DNA of 64,000 nt from Chloroflexota bacterium. GTDB lineage: Bacteria; Chloroflexota; UBA11872; VXOZ01. The stretch lies in assembly GCA_028874195.1 (NCBI GenBank), contig JAPPLM010000056.1, positions 1 to 64,000 of the forward strand, read 5' to 3'. The notes beneath the pieces were generated by a model. It ran no database searches, was not told the origin of the DNA, and saw nothing but the letters and a program-made list of their open reading frames with translations. Of the stretch, positions 41,760 through 50,900 are shown piece after piece. Both the position numbers and the translations under genes were made by a program. Within the stretch, counting starts at the first letter, position 1. Each line of letters begins with the position of its first letter.

Positions 41760-42170
41760 TCACCGCCGGCGCTTCTGTATCTCGGCGCGCTCCTCCGGCG
41801 TCAGATTGACGATGAAGAGAATGCCCGTAACCAGCGCGGGAAGCGCGGCGAAGCACCAGACCAGCATGTCCGCGACGCTCTGCATCCGCACGACGAGCAG
41901 AGAAGAGAGCAGGAACCCCGCGATCAGCCAATACACGCCGCCCGCCAGCGGATGACGGCGGGTCGCGATGCCCCCCGCAATCCCAATGCCTACCGGTATG
42001 AAGTGCACGACCAGGCTATCCTGCGGGAGGTCGGGGATGCCTATCCACGGACCCACCCCCACAATGCCCCAGACAAAGATCCAGAGCAGCATCAACGCCC
42101 AAGCAAAGCGGCGGTAGTGCTGAATGCGAGGCGACGGCTCTGTGGCGTTCTTCTTTTCTCCCTTGGGCAT
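41760..42170 (-). CDS. Small multi-pass membrane protein, function unknown
   Basis: About 136 residues from ATG 42170 (MPKGEKKN). Four hydrophobic segments are visible: RFAWALMLLWIFVWGIVGVG, SLVVHFIPVGIGIAGGIATR, LAGGVYWLIAGFLLSSLLVV, ADMLVWCFAALPALVTGILF. The C-terminal tail is charged (TPEERAEIQKRRR). No recognised family, and no informative neighbour. Confidence 0.7.
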   Translation of the reverse strand: MPKGEKKNATEPSPRIQHYRRFAWALMLLWIFVWGIVGVGPWIGIPDLPQDSLVVHFIPVGIGIAGGIATRRHPLAGGVYWLIAGFLLSSLLVVRMQSVADMLVWCFAALPALVTGILFIVNLTPEERAEIQKRRR

Positions 42171-42520
42171 AACTGCCACTGCCTTTCGTATACTTTGCTG
42201 CTCTGTCCTTATTGCTACACTGCATTGTCTATTCTACATTGAGGACAGAGGGGGCTCGCTTTCGTCATTCCCTGTAAATGTTGACTAATTCGTTGACAGA
42301 TTTGGAGAAAGTAAACGGTAGTTCTCGTGTGGTTTCTTGACCACAACACATGTCATTCCGAACGAAGCGCAGCGAAGTGAGGAATCTAAAGCACTGCCCT
42401 GCACTATCAACATCTCTAGATTCCGCGAACCCTGTTCGACGCTACGCTCGGAATGACATTTGCCTACATCTGTCAGCTGGGGAGAGGGCCGGGGTGAGGG
42501 GAGATTAGTGTCGATCCGGC
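42171..42520. other. Intergenic region with a MITE-like inverted repeat
   Basis: About 350 nt; the middle is occupied by a large inverted repeat (42351-42458), followed at 42479-42507 by a family D fragment (GGGGAGAGGGCCGGGGTGAG). No gene seen. Confidence 0.55.
42351..42458. repeat. Large inverted repeat (family E, MITE-like)
   Basis: TGTCATTCCGAACGAAGCGC with GGAATCT on the left is mirrored on the right by AGATTCC and GCTCGGAATGACA, giving imperfect arms of about 35-45 nt around a short loop. The TGTCATTCCGA termini match a type of dispersed bacterial repeat. It lies 60 nt from the neighbouring SDR gene and contains no ORF. Confidence 0.65.
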
Positions 42521-43294
42521 CTACTCAACCGGAGCCAATGCTATCTGCGCCGTCGTGCCGCCATCCACGTAGATCACTTGCCCGGTGACGAAGTCGGCTC
42601 CGTCGGATGACAAGAATGCCGCGACTTTACCGATGTCCGCAGGCCGGCCCACGCGTCCCCACGGCACCTGGCGGGCGCCTTTCTCAGTAGTGTATTCCGG
42701 TTTGTCGAAGTAGCGCGGCACCTCGATGAGACCCGGTCCAATGGTATTCACCCGGACACCATGCGGCGCGAGTTCGATCGCCAGCGTGCGGGTCAGCGCG
42801 TTCACGGCGCCCTTCGTACCGGCATACGCCACGTGCAGCGGATAGCCCGCGTACCCGTGCACGGAGGAGATGTTGACGATACTGCCCCCGCCGCGTGCCA
42901 GCATGTGGGGCAGCGCCTGTTGCGCGCAGAAGAAATACCCGCGCACGTTCAGATCGAACATCAGGTTATAGTGCGCTTCCGTGGTCTCCGCAAACGGTGT
43001 CTCCACGGTGACACCGGCATTGTTGATGAGAATGTCGAGGCCGCCGAGACCCGCCGCGGCCTCGTCCACGGCGCGGCGGCACTCGGCAACGTCGGTCAGG
43101 TCAGCCTCGATTGGGATGGCCGCGCCGCCGCCCTTCTCTATAGCCGCCACGGTCTCTTGCCCGCCGGCCACGCTATCGGCATAGTAGTGCACCGCCACCA
43201 CCGCCCCCTGGCGGGCAAGCTCCAACGCAATGCCCTGACCGATGCCAATGCCCGCGCCGGTTACTAGGGCACGTCGCCCGTCAAGTGCGCTCAT
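42521..43294 (-). CDS. Short-chain dehydrogenase/reductase
   Basis: 257 residues with complete SDR motifs: [10 protein letters not shown] cofactor loop, NNAG, the catalytic YAGTK (Tyr and Lys), and [16 protein letters not shown]. The C-terminal [20 protein letters not shown] is typical of the classical 3-ketoacyl-ACP reductase/glucose dehydrogenase subgroup. It probably oxidises or reduces a sugar or hydroxy compound with NAD(P). It is monocistronic here; the substrate is unknown. Confidence 0.93.
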   Translation of the reverse strand: MSALDGRRALVTGAGIGIGQGIALELARQGAVVAVHYYADSVAGGQETVAAIEKGGGAAIPIEADLTDVAECRRAVDEAAAGLGGLDILINNAGVTVETPFAETTEAHYNLMFDLNVRGYFFCAQQALPHMLARGGGSIVNISSVHGYAGYPLHVAYAGTKGAVNALTRTLAIELAPHGVRVNTIGPGLIEVPRYFDKPEYTTEKGARQVPWGRVGRPADIGKVAAFLSSDGADFVTGQVIYVDGGTTAQIALAPVE

Positions 43295-43486
43295 CGTAAA
43301 CTCCTTTGCTCATCGCAAGTCAGGAATATCTGTTAATTGGGACTCTTCCTATCGTCAACTTGCCAGAAACGTCTCTTGTGATTTTACGCGATAGACAGGA
43401 TATCACTTGCACCGGAAGTACCGACTCATGCGCCTGCACAATGTGCGTATCAGCCTGCCGTCTCCGGCAACGCGCAAATCAATATA

Positions 43487-44866
43487 TCAGGATTGAGACG
43501 ATACTTGAGCGACGAGCGGGCGGATATCGTCCCACTCCTCAATGTGTTCAAGATCGGTAAAGACGGATTCTGCCGTTTCTGCGTCCAGTGGATGGTGTGC
43601 GTACACGGCGCACGCGAGGAATTTCGCTAAGCGTTCCGACCGCGTCAGCGGCAAGCTCGGTTCGCCCTTGATGTCGGTGTGGGTGATGGCTGCCTGTCTC
43701 CCGTCTTGCAGCCGCAGCGTGAGGCGTTCGTGCGTGCCGGGTTCGGCGTCGGACAAGCGGTGCACGCGAATCCGTTCGGCTAGCATTTGCACATCCGTCG
43801 CTGCGCGCACCGCTTCAGGCGCGAAGTCGGGAAGTCCAGGCGGGCCGTGCAACAGCGCAAAGGCCACCGTCCACTGCGCGCTGAATTGCGCGTCCACCTG
43901 CGGATTCTGCCGTATGCGGAACGGCTGACCGATTAGCGCGTGGGCGCGCGGATGCAGCCAGGCATCCACGGCGACAATGGTTGTCGGATCGAACGGCTGC
44001 AACTGCGCTTTGGCCTCCAGCGCCATGTCAATCGGCCGGTGCGCCGCCCGGCAGCACGGGTACGGCTTCAGGGCGATGTCGTCCACGGAGAAGCGCTCGC
44101 CGAGTCCTGCCGTGAGAATGGCCGCGTCACCCTTGCCGCCGCCAAAGAGCGCGTGGAGTCCAAAGGCGCCTGTCATAAGCGCACGCGGGCCGGTGACGCC
44201 AATTCCCGCTAGCGCCGCGGCATGCACCCCCGCCCGCGCGCTGAAGGCCGGTGTCAGGCGCTTCGCGATAGTTCCTTCCAGCAGCCCCTGCCGGTTGCCT
44301 TGTGCCTGGGTGTAGGCCAGCCCGACGGCATTGGCGATACCCTCTGCCGGCAAACCGAGCAGCTTCCCGCTGACCGCCGCTGCGCCCAGCCCGCCAAAGA
44401 CCGCCGTTGGCAGCCAACCCACGTGCATGTGGGGCAGCACGGAAAGACCGAGGCGAATCTGCAACTCCGCCGCGCCGACAAGGGCGGTGATGAGGTCGCG
44501 TCCCGCAAGCGGCTGGTTAAGGCTCTCGGCGGTGGCAAGCGCCGCGGGCAGGAGCGTCACGTAGATATGTTGATTTGAAGCGCGGTGGGAATCGTCGAAG
44601 TCGTGGGCGTGGATCATGGCCGCGTTCAGCCAGGCCGCCGTCGGCGCGGGCAGGCGGTGACCGTATCCAAGGACCGTCGCCTCAGGCGCGCCGCCCCATT
44701 GCACGTGGCGCGCTACGATTTCCGGGGTCAAGGGCGCCGCCGATCCAGCCAGGGCACACGCTAAAGCGTCAGCGATCTGCCTCTTGGTCGCTGCTACCGT
44801 GACCGGCGGCAGGTCCTCGTACCGCAGTTCGGACACGAATGAGACGAGCGCTTCTACAGGTTCCAT
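43487..44866 (-). CDS. MmgE/PrpD-family protein
   Basis: About 459 residues from ATG 44866 (MEPVEALVSFVSELRYEDLP); the long upstream extension has no similarity. Motifs of the family: TKRQIADALACALAGSAAPL, TAAWLNAAMIHAHDFDDSHR, LSVLPHMHVGWLPTAVFGGL, LGERFSVDDIALKPYPCCRA. Members include 2-methylcitrate dehydratase (PrpD) and cis-aconitate decarboxylase relatives. This one is generic; no methylcitrate-cycle partners are adjacent. It is probably a lyase acting on a small carboxylic acid. Confidence 0.9.
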   Translation of the reverse strand: MEPVEALVSFVSELRYEDLPPVTVAATKRQIADALACALAGSAAPLTPEIVARHVQWGGAPEATVLGYGHRLPAPTAAWLNAAMIHAHDFDDSHRASNQHIYVTLLPAALATAESLNQPLAGRDLITALVGAAELQIRLGLSVLPHMHVGWLPTAVFGGLGAAAVSGKLLGLPAEGIANAVGLAYTQAQGNRQGLLEGTIAKRLTPAFSARAGVHAAALAGIGVTGPRALMTGAFGLHALFGGGKGDAAILTAGLGERFSVDDIALKPYPCCRAAHRPIDMALEAKAQLQPFDPTTIVAVDAWLHPRAHALIGQPFRIRQNPQVDAQFSAQWTVAFALLHGPPGLPDFAPEAVRAATDVQMLAERIRVHRLSDAEPGTHERLTLRLQDGRQAAITHTDIKGEPSLPLTRSERLAKFLACAVYAHHPLDAETAESVFTDLEHIEEWDDIRPLVAQVSSQS

Positions 44867-45431
44867 CTTGGCATTTCCCGGTCGCCTTGCCTCTTGTAAT
44901 CGCTTGCTACGCACAGACCCTTGCCAATATGCCTGTTTCGCTAGCTTTGTCTGTATGAGAGCAAGGGACTGCGCGCGGCCTGCCAGCCTCCATACGCGCC
45001 GTGTCGCCACCGCCGCGCGGGCGACTAAGCACCTTGCCACAGTTAATGTTCACTTGCCAGTGTACGCTCGATGTTTGCAATCCGTTAGTAGCGCGGGGGC
45101 TTGTCCCCCGCTTCTTGGCGCGAAACGTAAACACTATCTCAGGCAAGATGCTTAGCGTGCGTTGTCTTTGCCAGCGTGTGAGGAATCGTGCCGGCCGGTT
45201 CCCCTTTGGAATCCTCTACCAAACGGGACAACTTTGCAAAACCCTCAACGGTAGCGCGGTAAGCCATCTCTTGAAAAAGGGAAAAAAGGCGCGTCCGTTG
45301 ACGTCCACCGCGCGCGGTCTTCAAGATTGCAGCCTATATCTACTAATCCCCCTGCCCGTCGCAATTGACGCTGCTGGGAACGGCTTCGTATAATGCAAGG
45401 GAGTCACGCGTGACGTGATACAGCGTGGCTG
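44867..45431. other. Intergenic region upstream of the tRNA pair
   Basis: About 565 nt. It contains a family A palindrome (45088-45118) and the 5' flank of the MmgE/PrpD gene. Small ORFs on the minus strand (for example 45139-45324) are unrecognised, and one at 45343-45594 is the reverse of the first tRNA. Confidence 0.45.
45088..45118 (+). repeat. Family A palindromic repeat
   Basis: Full copy with CTTCTTGG tail, like the one at 20961. Confidence 0.8.
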
Positions 45432-45504
45432 GGGCCCATAGCTCAGCGGTTAGAGCTGCTCCCTCATAAGGAGAAGGTCCCTGGTTCGAATCCAGGTGGG
45501 CCCA
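45432..45504 (+). tRNA. tRNA with CAT anticodon (Met or lysidine Ile2)
   Basis: 73 nt. The acceptor GGGCCCA pairs with TGGGCCC, D-arm GCTC/GAGC, and T-arm CCTGG-TTCGAAT-CCAGG is perfect. The anticodon loop is CTCATAA, giving CAT. The top pair of the anticodon stem is a G-A mismatch. It lacks three G-C pairs at the loop base, so it is not the initiator: elongator tRNA-Met or tRNA-Ile2. CCA is not encoded. Confidence 0.9.
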
Positions 45505-45605
45505 CTTGTCTGTGCCAGTCGGACGCTCCACGCGAGGCAAGTGTGCGAGCAGGCCAGCCTCGCACCTTTCAACGTGATTCTGGCAGGCGTTCACCTCCGC
45601 TCTTG

Positions 45606-45677
45606 TTCCCTCTCCTTGGGGAGAGGGTTAGAGCCTGCCCCGTACGCCGATACACAGTATCGGATGATACGGGGGTG
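45606..45677. repeat. Family D repeat between the tRNAs
   Basis: CCCTCTCCTTGGGGAGAGGG hairpin (about 45609-45628), followed by unrelated sequence and GGGGGTGAGGGGA, a dispersed element seen in partial form at 41509-41548 and 42479-42507. It may separate the two tRNA transcription units. Confidence 0.5.
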
Positions 45678-45736
45678 AGGGGATCCGTCATTGCGGAAGC
45701 ATGTAAGATCGGTACGTGACCGGCGCAGGCTCAATC

Positions 45737-45811
45737 GGCGGGGTAGCTCAAAGGCAGAGCGGGGGACTCATAAGCCCTAGGTTGTGAGTTCGAGTCTCAC
45801 CCCCGCCACCA
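45737..45811 (+). tRNA. tRNA with CAT anticodon (Met or lysidine Ile2), CCA encoded
   Basis: Acceptor GGCGGGG pairs with CCCCGCC, the D-arm is GCTC/GAGC, and the T-arm GTGAG-TTCGAGT-CTCAC is perfect. Loop CTCATAA gives anticodon CAT. CCA is encoded at 45809-45811, unlike the first tRNA. The anticodon stem has one G-T pair and one A-G mismatch next to the loop. No initiator signature, so it is the other of elongator Met or Ile2, or a decaying paralogue. Confidence 0.85.
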
Positions 45812-45814
45812 CAC

Positions 45815-45864
45815 AACGCAAAAGCACCTATCAAACACGCTGCACCCCAGCGTGCTTTTGCGTT
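45815..45864 (+). terminator. Stem-loop after the tRNA
   Basis: AACGCAAAAGCAC (45815-45827) and GTGCTTTTGCGTT (45852-45864) pair perfectly over 13 bp. The loop contains a second small stem (GCTG/CAGC). It starts 3 nt after the CCA end and is followed by TTAAG, so it probably terminates or processes the tRNA transcript. Confidence 0.7.
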
Positions 45865-45985
45865 TAAGTAATGTGCTTATATCTCCGTTCGACACAATTC
45901 GGCCGTAAAGAGGTTGCCAAAGATCAATCCGACTGAATTTCTTGCTCTGGCAGCTATGATATACTGGCCGCAAAGAGGATTGCGT

Positions 45986-46747
45986 ATGGCCTACAAATCT
46001 GCAATCGAATGGACCGACGCAACCTGGAACCCCGTTACCGGCTGCACCAAAGTCTCGCGAGGCTGCGATAACTGCTACGCTGAGCGCATCGCCGAACGGT
46101 TTCGTGGGACCCCCGGACACTCCTATGAAAGAGGGTTCGATCTTACGCTCCGCCCGGAGCGGCTAGACCAACCCCTTTCGTGGAAACGGCCGCGAATGAT
46201 CTTTGTGAATTCGATGAGCGACCTGTTCCACAAAGATATTCCAACGCAATTCATCGATAGCATATTCGACATCATGGAGACGGCTGATTGGCATGTCTTC
46301 CAGATACTCACCAAGCGCAGTTCCCTCATGAGGGATTACTTGCGGCGGCGATATGGATCTACTCTTGCGCCGCGGCATATCTGGTGCGGCGTTTCCGTTG
46401 AAGACAGCAGAGCGACCGCAAGGATACAGCACCTAAGAGACGCGCCAATCTCGATTCGGTTCCTCTCAGTAGAACCACTTCTGGGACCTCTAGGAGAGAT
46501 AGATCTTACAGGCATCTCTTGGGTCATCGTCGGTGGGGAAAGCGGCCCGAATGCCCGACCCATGAAGCCGGAGTGGGTGCTTGAAGTCCGAAATCTCTGC
46601 AAGCAAGAAAAGGTTCCCTTCTTCTTTAAGCAGTGGGGCGGCCAGACGCCGAAATCGGGTGGACGACTGCTTGAGGGCGTTGAACATAATGCCACCCCAA
46701 CGTATCTGAGGGAGGAGAACATGGATGTCCTTCCAGTGGCACGTTAA
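45986..46747 (+). CDS. DUF5131 / phage Gp37-Gp68-like three-cysteine protein
   Basis: About 253 residues from ATG 45986 (MAYKSAIEWTDATWNPVTGC); the frame open upstream has no similarity. Three cysteines (C20, C27, C30; pattern C-x6-C-x2-C in TGCTKVSRGCDNCYAE) probably bind a metal or Fe-S cluster, resembling a radical-SAM-like arrangement. Other conserved motifs: RMIFVNSMSDLFHKDIP, FQILTKRSSLM, WCGVSVED, RFLSVEPLLGP, WVIVGGESGPNARPM. This phage-linked family is found next to TcmP, and here the TcmP gene overlaps its 3' end. Exact reaction unknown. Confidence 0.9.
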   Translation: MAYKSAIEWTDATWNPVTGCTKVSRGCDNCYAERIAERFRGTPGHSYERGFDLTLRPERLDQPLSWKRPRMIFVNSMSDLFHKDIPTQFIDSIFDIMETADWHVFQILTKRSSLMRDYLRRRYGSTLAPRHIWCGVSVEDSRATARIQHLRDAPISIRFLSVEPLLGPLGEIDLTGISWVIVGGESGPNARPMKPEWVLEVRNLCKQEKVPFFFKQWGGQTPKSGGRLLEGVEHNATPTYLREENMDVLPVAR

Positions 46748-47990
46748 CGATCCACCTCCCACTATTGAGGAGCATAGCAGGGCTAAGCTCACGGTCCTAC
46801 GCGATTATCTTCGCAAATACTTCAACAGACTGGGCTCTATACCCGCTCGCGATGAATTCAGGCTCGATCTTGTTGATGGCTTCGCCGGAGGCGGCACATT
46901 CCAAGATGGTGACAGTATTGTACCCGGTACGCCTCTGATCATGCTGGAGGAATTTGATGATGCACAAAAGAGACTGAACCAAGGACGCAATAAGCCCCTC
47001 CATTTCAATTGCAAATTCCACTTTGTTGATGTACAACCGGACCACACTGAGCACCTTAGGAAGGTACTAGCTGAGCGCGGGTACCTTGGTGATGACTACA
47101 AGATCGACACCCACGACAGAAGATTCGAGGATGTAGCCGACGACATCATTGCAGACATCCGTAGTCGGCAACCTCGAGCGGGACGTGCGATTTTCCTCTT
47201 GGACCAATGCGGTTTCTCACGAGTATCGTTGGATCTGGTTGCCCGAATTCTTAGTATGCTGCCTGGGGCAGAAGTTATTCTGACATTCGCGGCAGACGTA
47301 TTAATCAACTTCTTAAATGAGAGGCCGCAGTTTATTCAGGCGGTTGCTCGGCTTGACTTGACGGAATCGCAAATTCACGAAATGATCCAACTCAGGAACG
47401 GTGACGGGGGAAAGGCACTTGTCCAAAGAGTACTACGGAACCACATTCGCAACATAACAGGTGCAACCTACGACACACCCTTTTATCTTGAACCCCAGAA
47501 GTCACGCCGCGAACTCTGGTTTCTTCACCTCTCTCGGCATCCAACAGCGCGTGACGTGATGATCCAGTGTCACTGGGACAATTCCAATACATTCAAGCAC
47601 TACGGCCCAGGTGGCTTGGACATGCTTGGATGGGACGCATTGAAAACCGGGAATATCCCACTATTTAATTTCAAAAGACTTGACGAAGAGCAGATGGTGG
47701 AGCAACTTCTCGATTCAATGCCTTTAGAGCTAGACGCTCTAGCGGGAGACAACCCGATTACTGTAAACGCGGTGCGTCACATACTTGCCAACAGGAGTGC
47801 GGCGAGGTTTTCAGATCTTGACAGAGTAATTCTCAGGCTTGCTCAGGAGAGGGAGTTCGATATTCTTACCCCCGAGCTCAAGGAGCGATCACGCAACTTA
47901 CAACGACTCAACCCAACTGATCTGATTGCTGTGCCCACCACGCGACAGTTTTCTATTCTTTCACGCCGACGGCAGGAGACAGAGTCTTAA
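46725..47990 (+). CDS. tcmP: Three-Cys-motif partner protein TcmP
   Basis: 421 residues, ATG 46725 overlapping the upstream gene by 23 nt, after GGGAGGAG. TcmP-type proteins accompany the DUF5131 three-cysteine protein. Motifs: LDLVDGFAGGGTFQDGDSIV resembles a SAM-methyltransferase nucleotide loop (GFAGGG). HFVDVQPDHTEHLRKVL follows as in Rossmann methyltransferases, then AIFLLDQCGFSRVSLDLVAR. The C-terminus is helical. It ends 2 nt before the convergent Type ISP gene. The biochemical role is unknown; the pair may modify or sense nucleic acids, as inference from family context. Confidence 0.88.
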   Translation: MSFQWHVNDPPPTIEEHSRAKLTVLRDYLRKYFNRLGSIPARDEFRLDLVDGFAGGGTFQDGDSIVPGTPLIMLEEFDDAQKRLNQGRNKPLHFNCKFHFVDVQPDHTEHLRKVLAERGYLGDDYKIDTHDRRFEDVADDIIADIRSRQPRAGRAIFLLDQCGFSRVSLDLVARILSMLPGAEVILTFAADVLINFLNERPQFIQAVARLDLTESQIHEMIQLRNGDGGKALVQRVLRNHIRNITGATYDTPFYLEPQKSRRELWFLHLSRHPTARDVMIQCHWDNSNTFKHYGPGGLDMLGWDALKTGNIPLFNFKRLDEEQMVEQLLDSMPLELDALAGDNPITVNAVRHILANRSAARFSDLDRVILRLAQEREFDILTPELKERSRNLQRLNPTDLIAVPTTRQFSILSRRRQETES

Positions 47991-47992
47991 GT

Positions 47993-50900
47993 TCAAGCTG
48001 TCAGCAATAGCATAGCCCCGATGCGTCTGGCGGTGTCGGTGAAGTGTTGCACTTCATCGGGCTTGAGGGAGCGGCCGAGAACGGGGAGTTCGCGGTAGGA
48101 GAGCCATTTTTTGAGGACTTGGTAGCCGCCGAGCTTGTAGTGCCAGACGTGGGCGGGGACGTTGCGCCAGTAGGCGCGGTCGTTGAGGTAGATGTCGTAG
48201 GTGGTTGCGCCGAGCATGGCGATGGTGTCGCCGAGGGCCTCGCGTTCGGCGGGAGTGTAGGCGCGCTCGATCGCCTTGCCCTGGCCGGGCATGACGGCTT
48301 CGCCGCTGCCAAAGTGACCCCAGCCGGCGGTGAGGGCAAAGTCGTCAGCGGTCATGTTGCGGTCGTCGGTGGTGGCGGGCACGGCGATGGCGGCGATTTC
48401 GGGTCGCAAGGTTCCCGTGGTGACGCCGGGGACGGGGATGTCGGAGTCGAGGAGGTGGGCCAGTGTGCGGCCGCGGGCGGCAGAGGCGGCCAAGGCCTGC
48501 GCCGCGTCGGAGGCCGGATGGATTCCCGTTTTCACGGGAATGACGGACTCATCCGCGCTGGCGAGTTCGGGCCAGCCGGGCAGCGGGATGCGCGGCCACT
48601 CCATGCGCAGGGCGCCGGCGTTGGCCGCGCGGTAGGCGGGATCGTGGAGCACGTCGAGCGCGTGGTAGAAGAGGTCTTCCACGCCCAGGCCGAGACGGTC
48701 GAGGTAGCGCTGCGCGGCAGGCGAGAGGTTGGGAATACGCTTGACTGTTGATGCGTCGGCTCCGAGGCCGATATCCCGGGTCCAGGCAGGAAAGAAACTG
48801 GATAATCCGTTGCCAAAGTTGTCCGCAAGATTGTAGGTTAGTGTTCCCCGTGAAAATCCTTCCCGGGCTTCTCTTTCTCGCGCTTCGAGCCAAACGTTCC
48901 CCTTGAATACATGCGGCTTATATTTTTCGCGTTTCTCGTCAAGCAGTTTTGTTTCCGATTCCCAATAGAGCCAGCGGGTGTCGAAAGGCCTGTATGTATA
49001 ACGCATGAAACCGCTTTCAATCGGCCCTCCACGATCAAGCAGCGCGCTGCGCACGGCGCGGGCGTTGTACCGCGCCGTACTTTGCATCACGCCCGGATAG
49101 CGCCGCGCAATCTCCTCATGGCTTAGTTCCGCAGCGAAGTAGTCTGCGACCCGCGCCTGGAGCCGGTCGAGATCCATGTCAACCAGAAACGAGTCGCGGC
49201 TGGTCTTGACTCCCGGATACGAGGTCGGGAAGAGATCAGGCAGCGCGGGCCAGCCGAACCAGTCCTCGCTGACTGCTATCGGCTTGAACGGCAATCCAAG
49301 CCGTATATCGGGTTCGAGCTTCGCATACCCCGAATCCATTGTGGGAGCATCCAGGCTATCCAGCAGCGCTTGCCGTCTCTCATCTGCCCGCGCTTGGTCA
49401 AAGCCGCGGTACAGGACGTGTTTGCCTTCAGTTGAACTGGCAGACGTTTTCGATAATAGCGTGATACTTGTGCCTATCCTTATGCCGGGTGACTTTCCGC
49501 TAATCGAAAAAACCGTTTCACTTGTCCGTCCGTCGGGCGCATATTCCGAAATGATACGGTCGCCGTGCAGGTTATCGATGCGGATGATGTCAAACGCCTC
49601 CAGGTAGCGTTCCCGCATACCGGTGAACGAGAGCCCGTCGAGCCAGGAATAGTTGGAGATGAAGCAGACGACGCCTTGGCCGGTTTTCTCGGCGATGCGG
49701 CGTTCGGCCATGCGGAAGAAGCGGACGTAGAGGTCGTTCAGCCCCTGTCCTTCCGGGCGGCGCACGCGCTTGGTGGCGCGGTAGGCCTCCGAGAGCTCCC
49801 GTTCCTCGTCCACGGCCATACCGGCGAAGCCGTTGTAAGGCGGATTGCCGAGCACCACCAGGATGGGCTTCTCTTGTTTGACCGAGTTCGCCCGCTCGCG
49901 CTCCTCTTCTAGCTCGGGGAACGGCAACGCCTTCCATCCTGACGGCTCCCAGCCGGTGAGGGCGTTGGTGAGGAAGATACCGGCGCGCTCGTCGCCGTCT
50001 TCCGCTAAAGGCGCGTCAAGGGCCTGCATAGTGAGGCCGACCTGAAGGTGCGCCACGACGAACGGGGCGGGCATGATCTCGAAGCCGAAGACCCTCTGCG
50101 TGGCGGCCTGCTTTACCTGTGCGCCGGTGAGCGCGCCCACGCGGCTTTGAAGATTCTCCGCGATGCGCCGCAGCGTCTCGGCCAGGTACGCGCCGGTGCC
50201 GCAGCAGGGATCGAGCACGTAGACGTTCTCCGCCGCCAGTCCGTCGGCAATGCCGAGATCGTCTTTGAGCGCCTTGTCCACCCGCGCCACCATGTAGCGC
50301 ACCACCTCCACAGGGGTGTACCACACGCCCAGTTGCTTGCGCAGGGCGGGATCGAAGGCTTCCAGGAACGGCTCGTAGAAGTACGGCACCGCTTCGCCTT
50401 CGCTGAAACGCTTGAAGAAGGCTTCCCGATCCACGCGATCAAGCGCGGCGGCGGTCCAGTTAAGCACCTCGACCAACCCCAGCGATTGCAGGCGGGCGGG
50501 GTCGGAGAGTTGCTGAAAGAGCGCCCGCAATACCGGCGCGCGCAAGTGCCAAACGGCAGTGCGCCATTCGAATGCGCCGGCAGGCGGCGGGACTGCCCGC
50601 GACCACAACACCCAGGCGGAAAAGACGCCGTAGAAGAGCGTTTGCACCAGCGTTGACCGGAAAAAGGCGGCACCCCTCTCGCCCTCAAATCGGACACCGA
50701 GCGCTTCTTCAAGCGCCTCGCGCACCGCTGTCAGGGACGGCGTGTCGCCCGCCGCCTCAACCCGTGCCAAGCCGTCGCGGGCGTAGGAGGCCAGCAGCCA
50801 CGCCAGGTCGCGCGGCTCAGCCAGCACCGCACGGTGCGAGAGCGCGCGGCAAAGATACTCGCCCAGTCCCGCGCCAACCTCGCGGGCAAAGGCGCGGGGC

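Noticed and set aside
13921-45118. Dispersed repeats as a possible CRISPR array
   Set aside because: Copies are kilobases apart with no regular spacing, no spacers and no cas genes.
45139-45324. Minus-strand 61-residue ORF near the tRNAs, possible small antitoxin
   Set aside because: No motif of a known toxin-antitoxin family and no Shine-Dalgarno sequence that I can support.
45343-45594. Minus-strand 83-residue ORF with WAHLDSNQGPSPYEGAALTA
   Set aside because: It is the reverse complement of the first tRNA and its flanks; this peptide type is a well-known false gene call opposite tRNAs.
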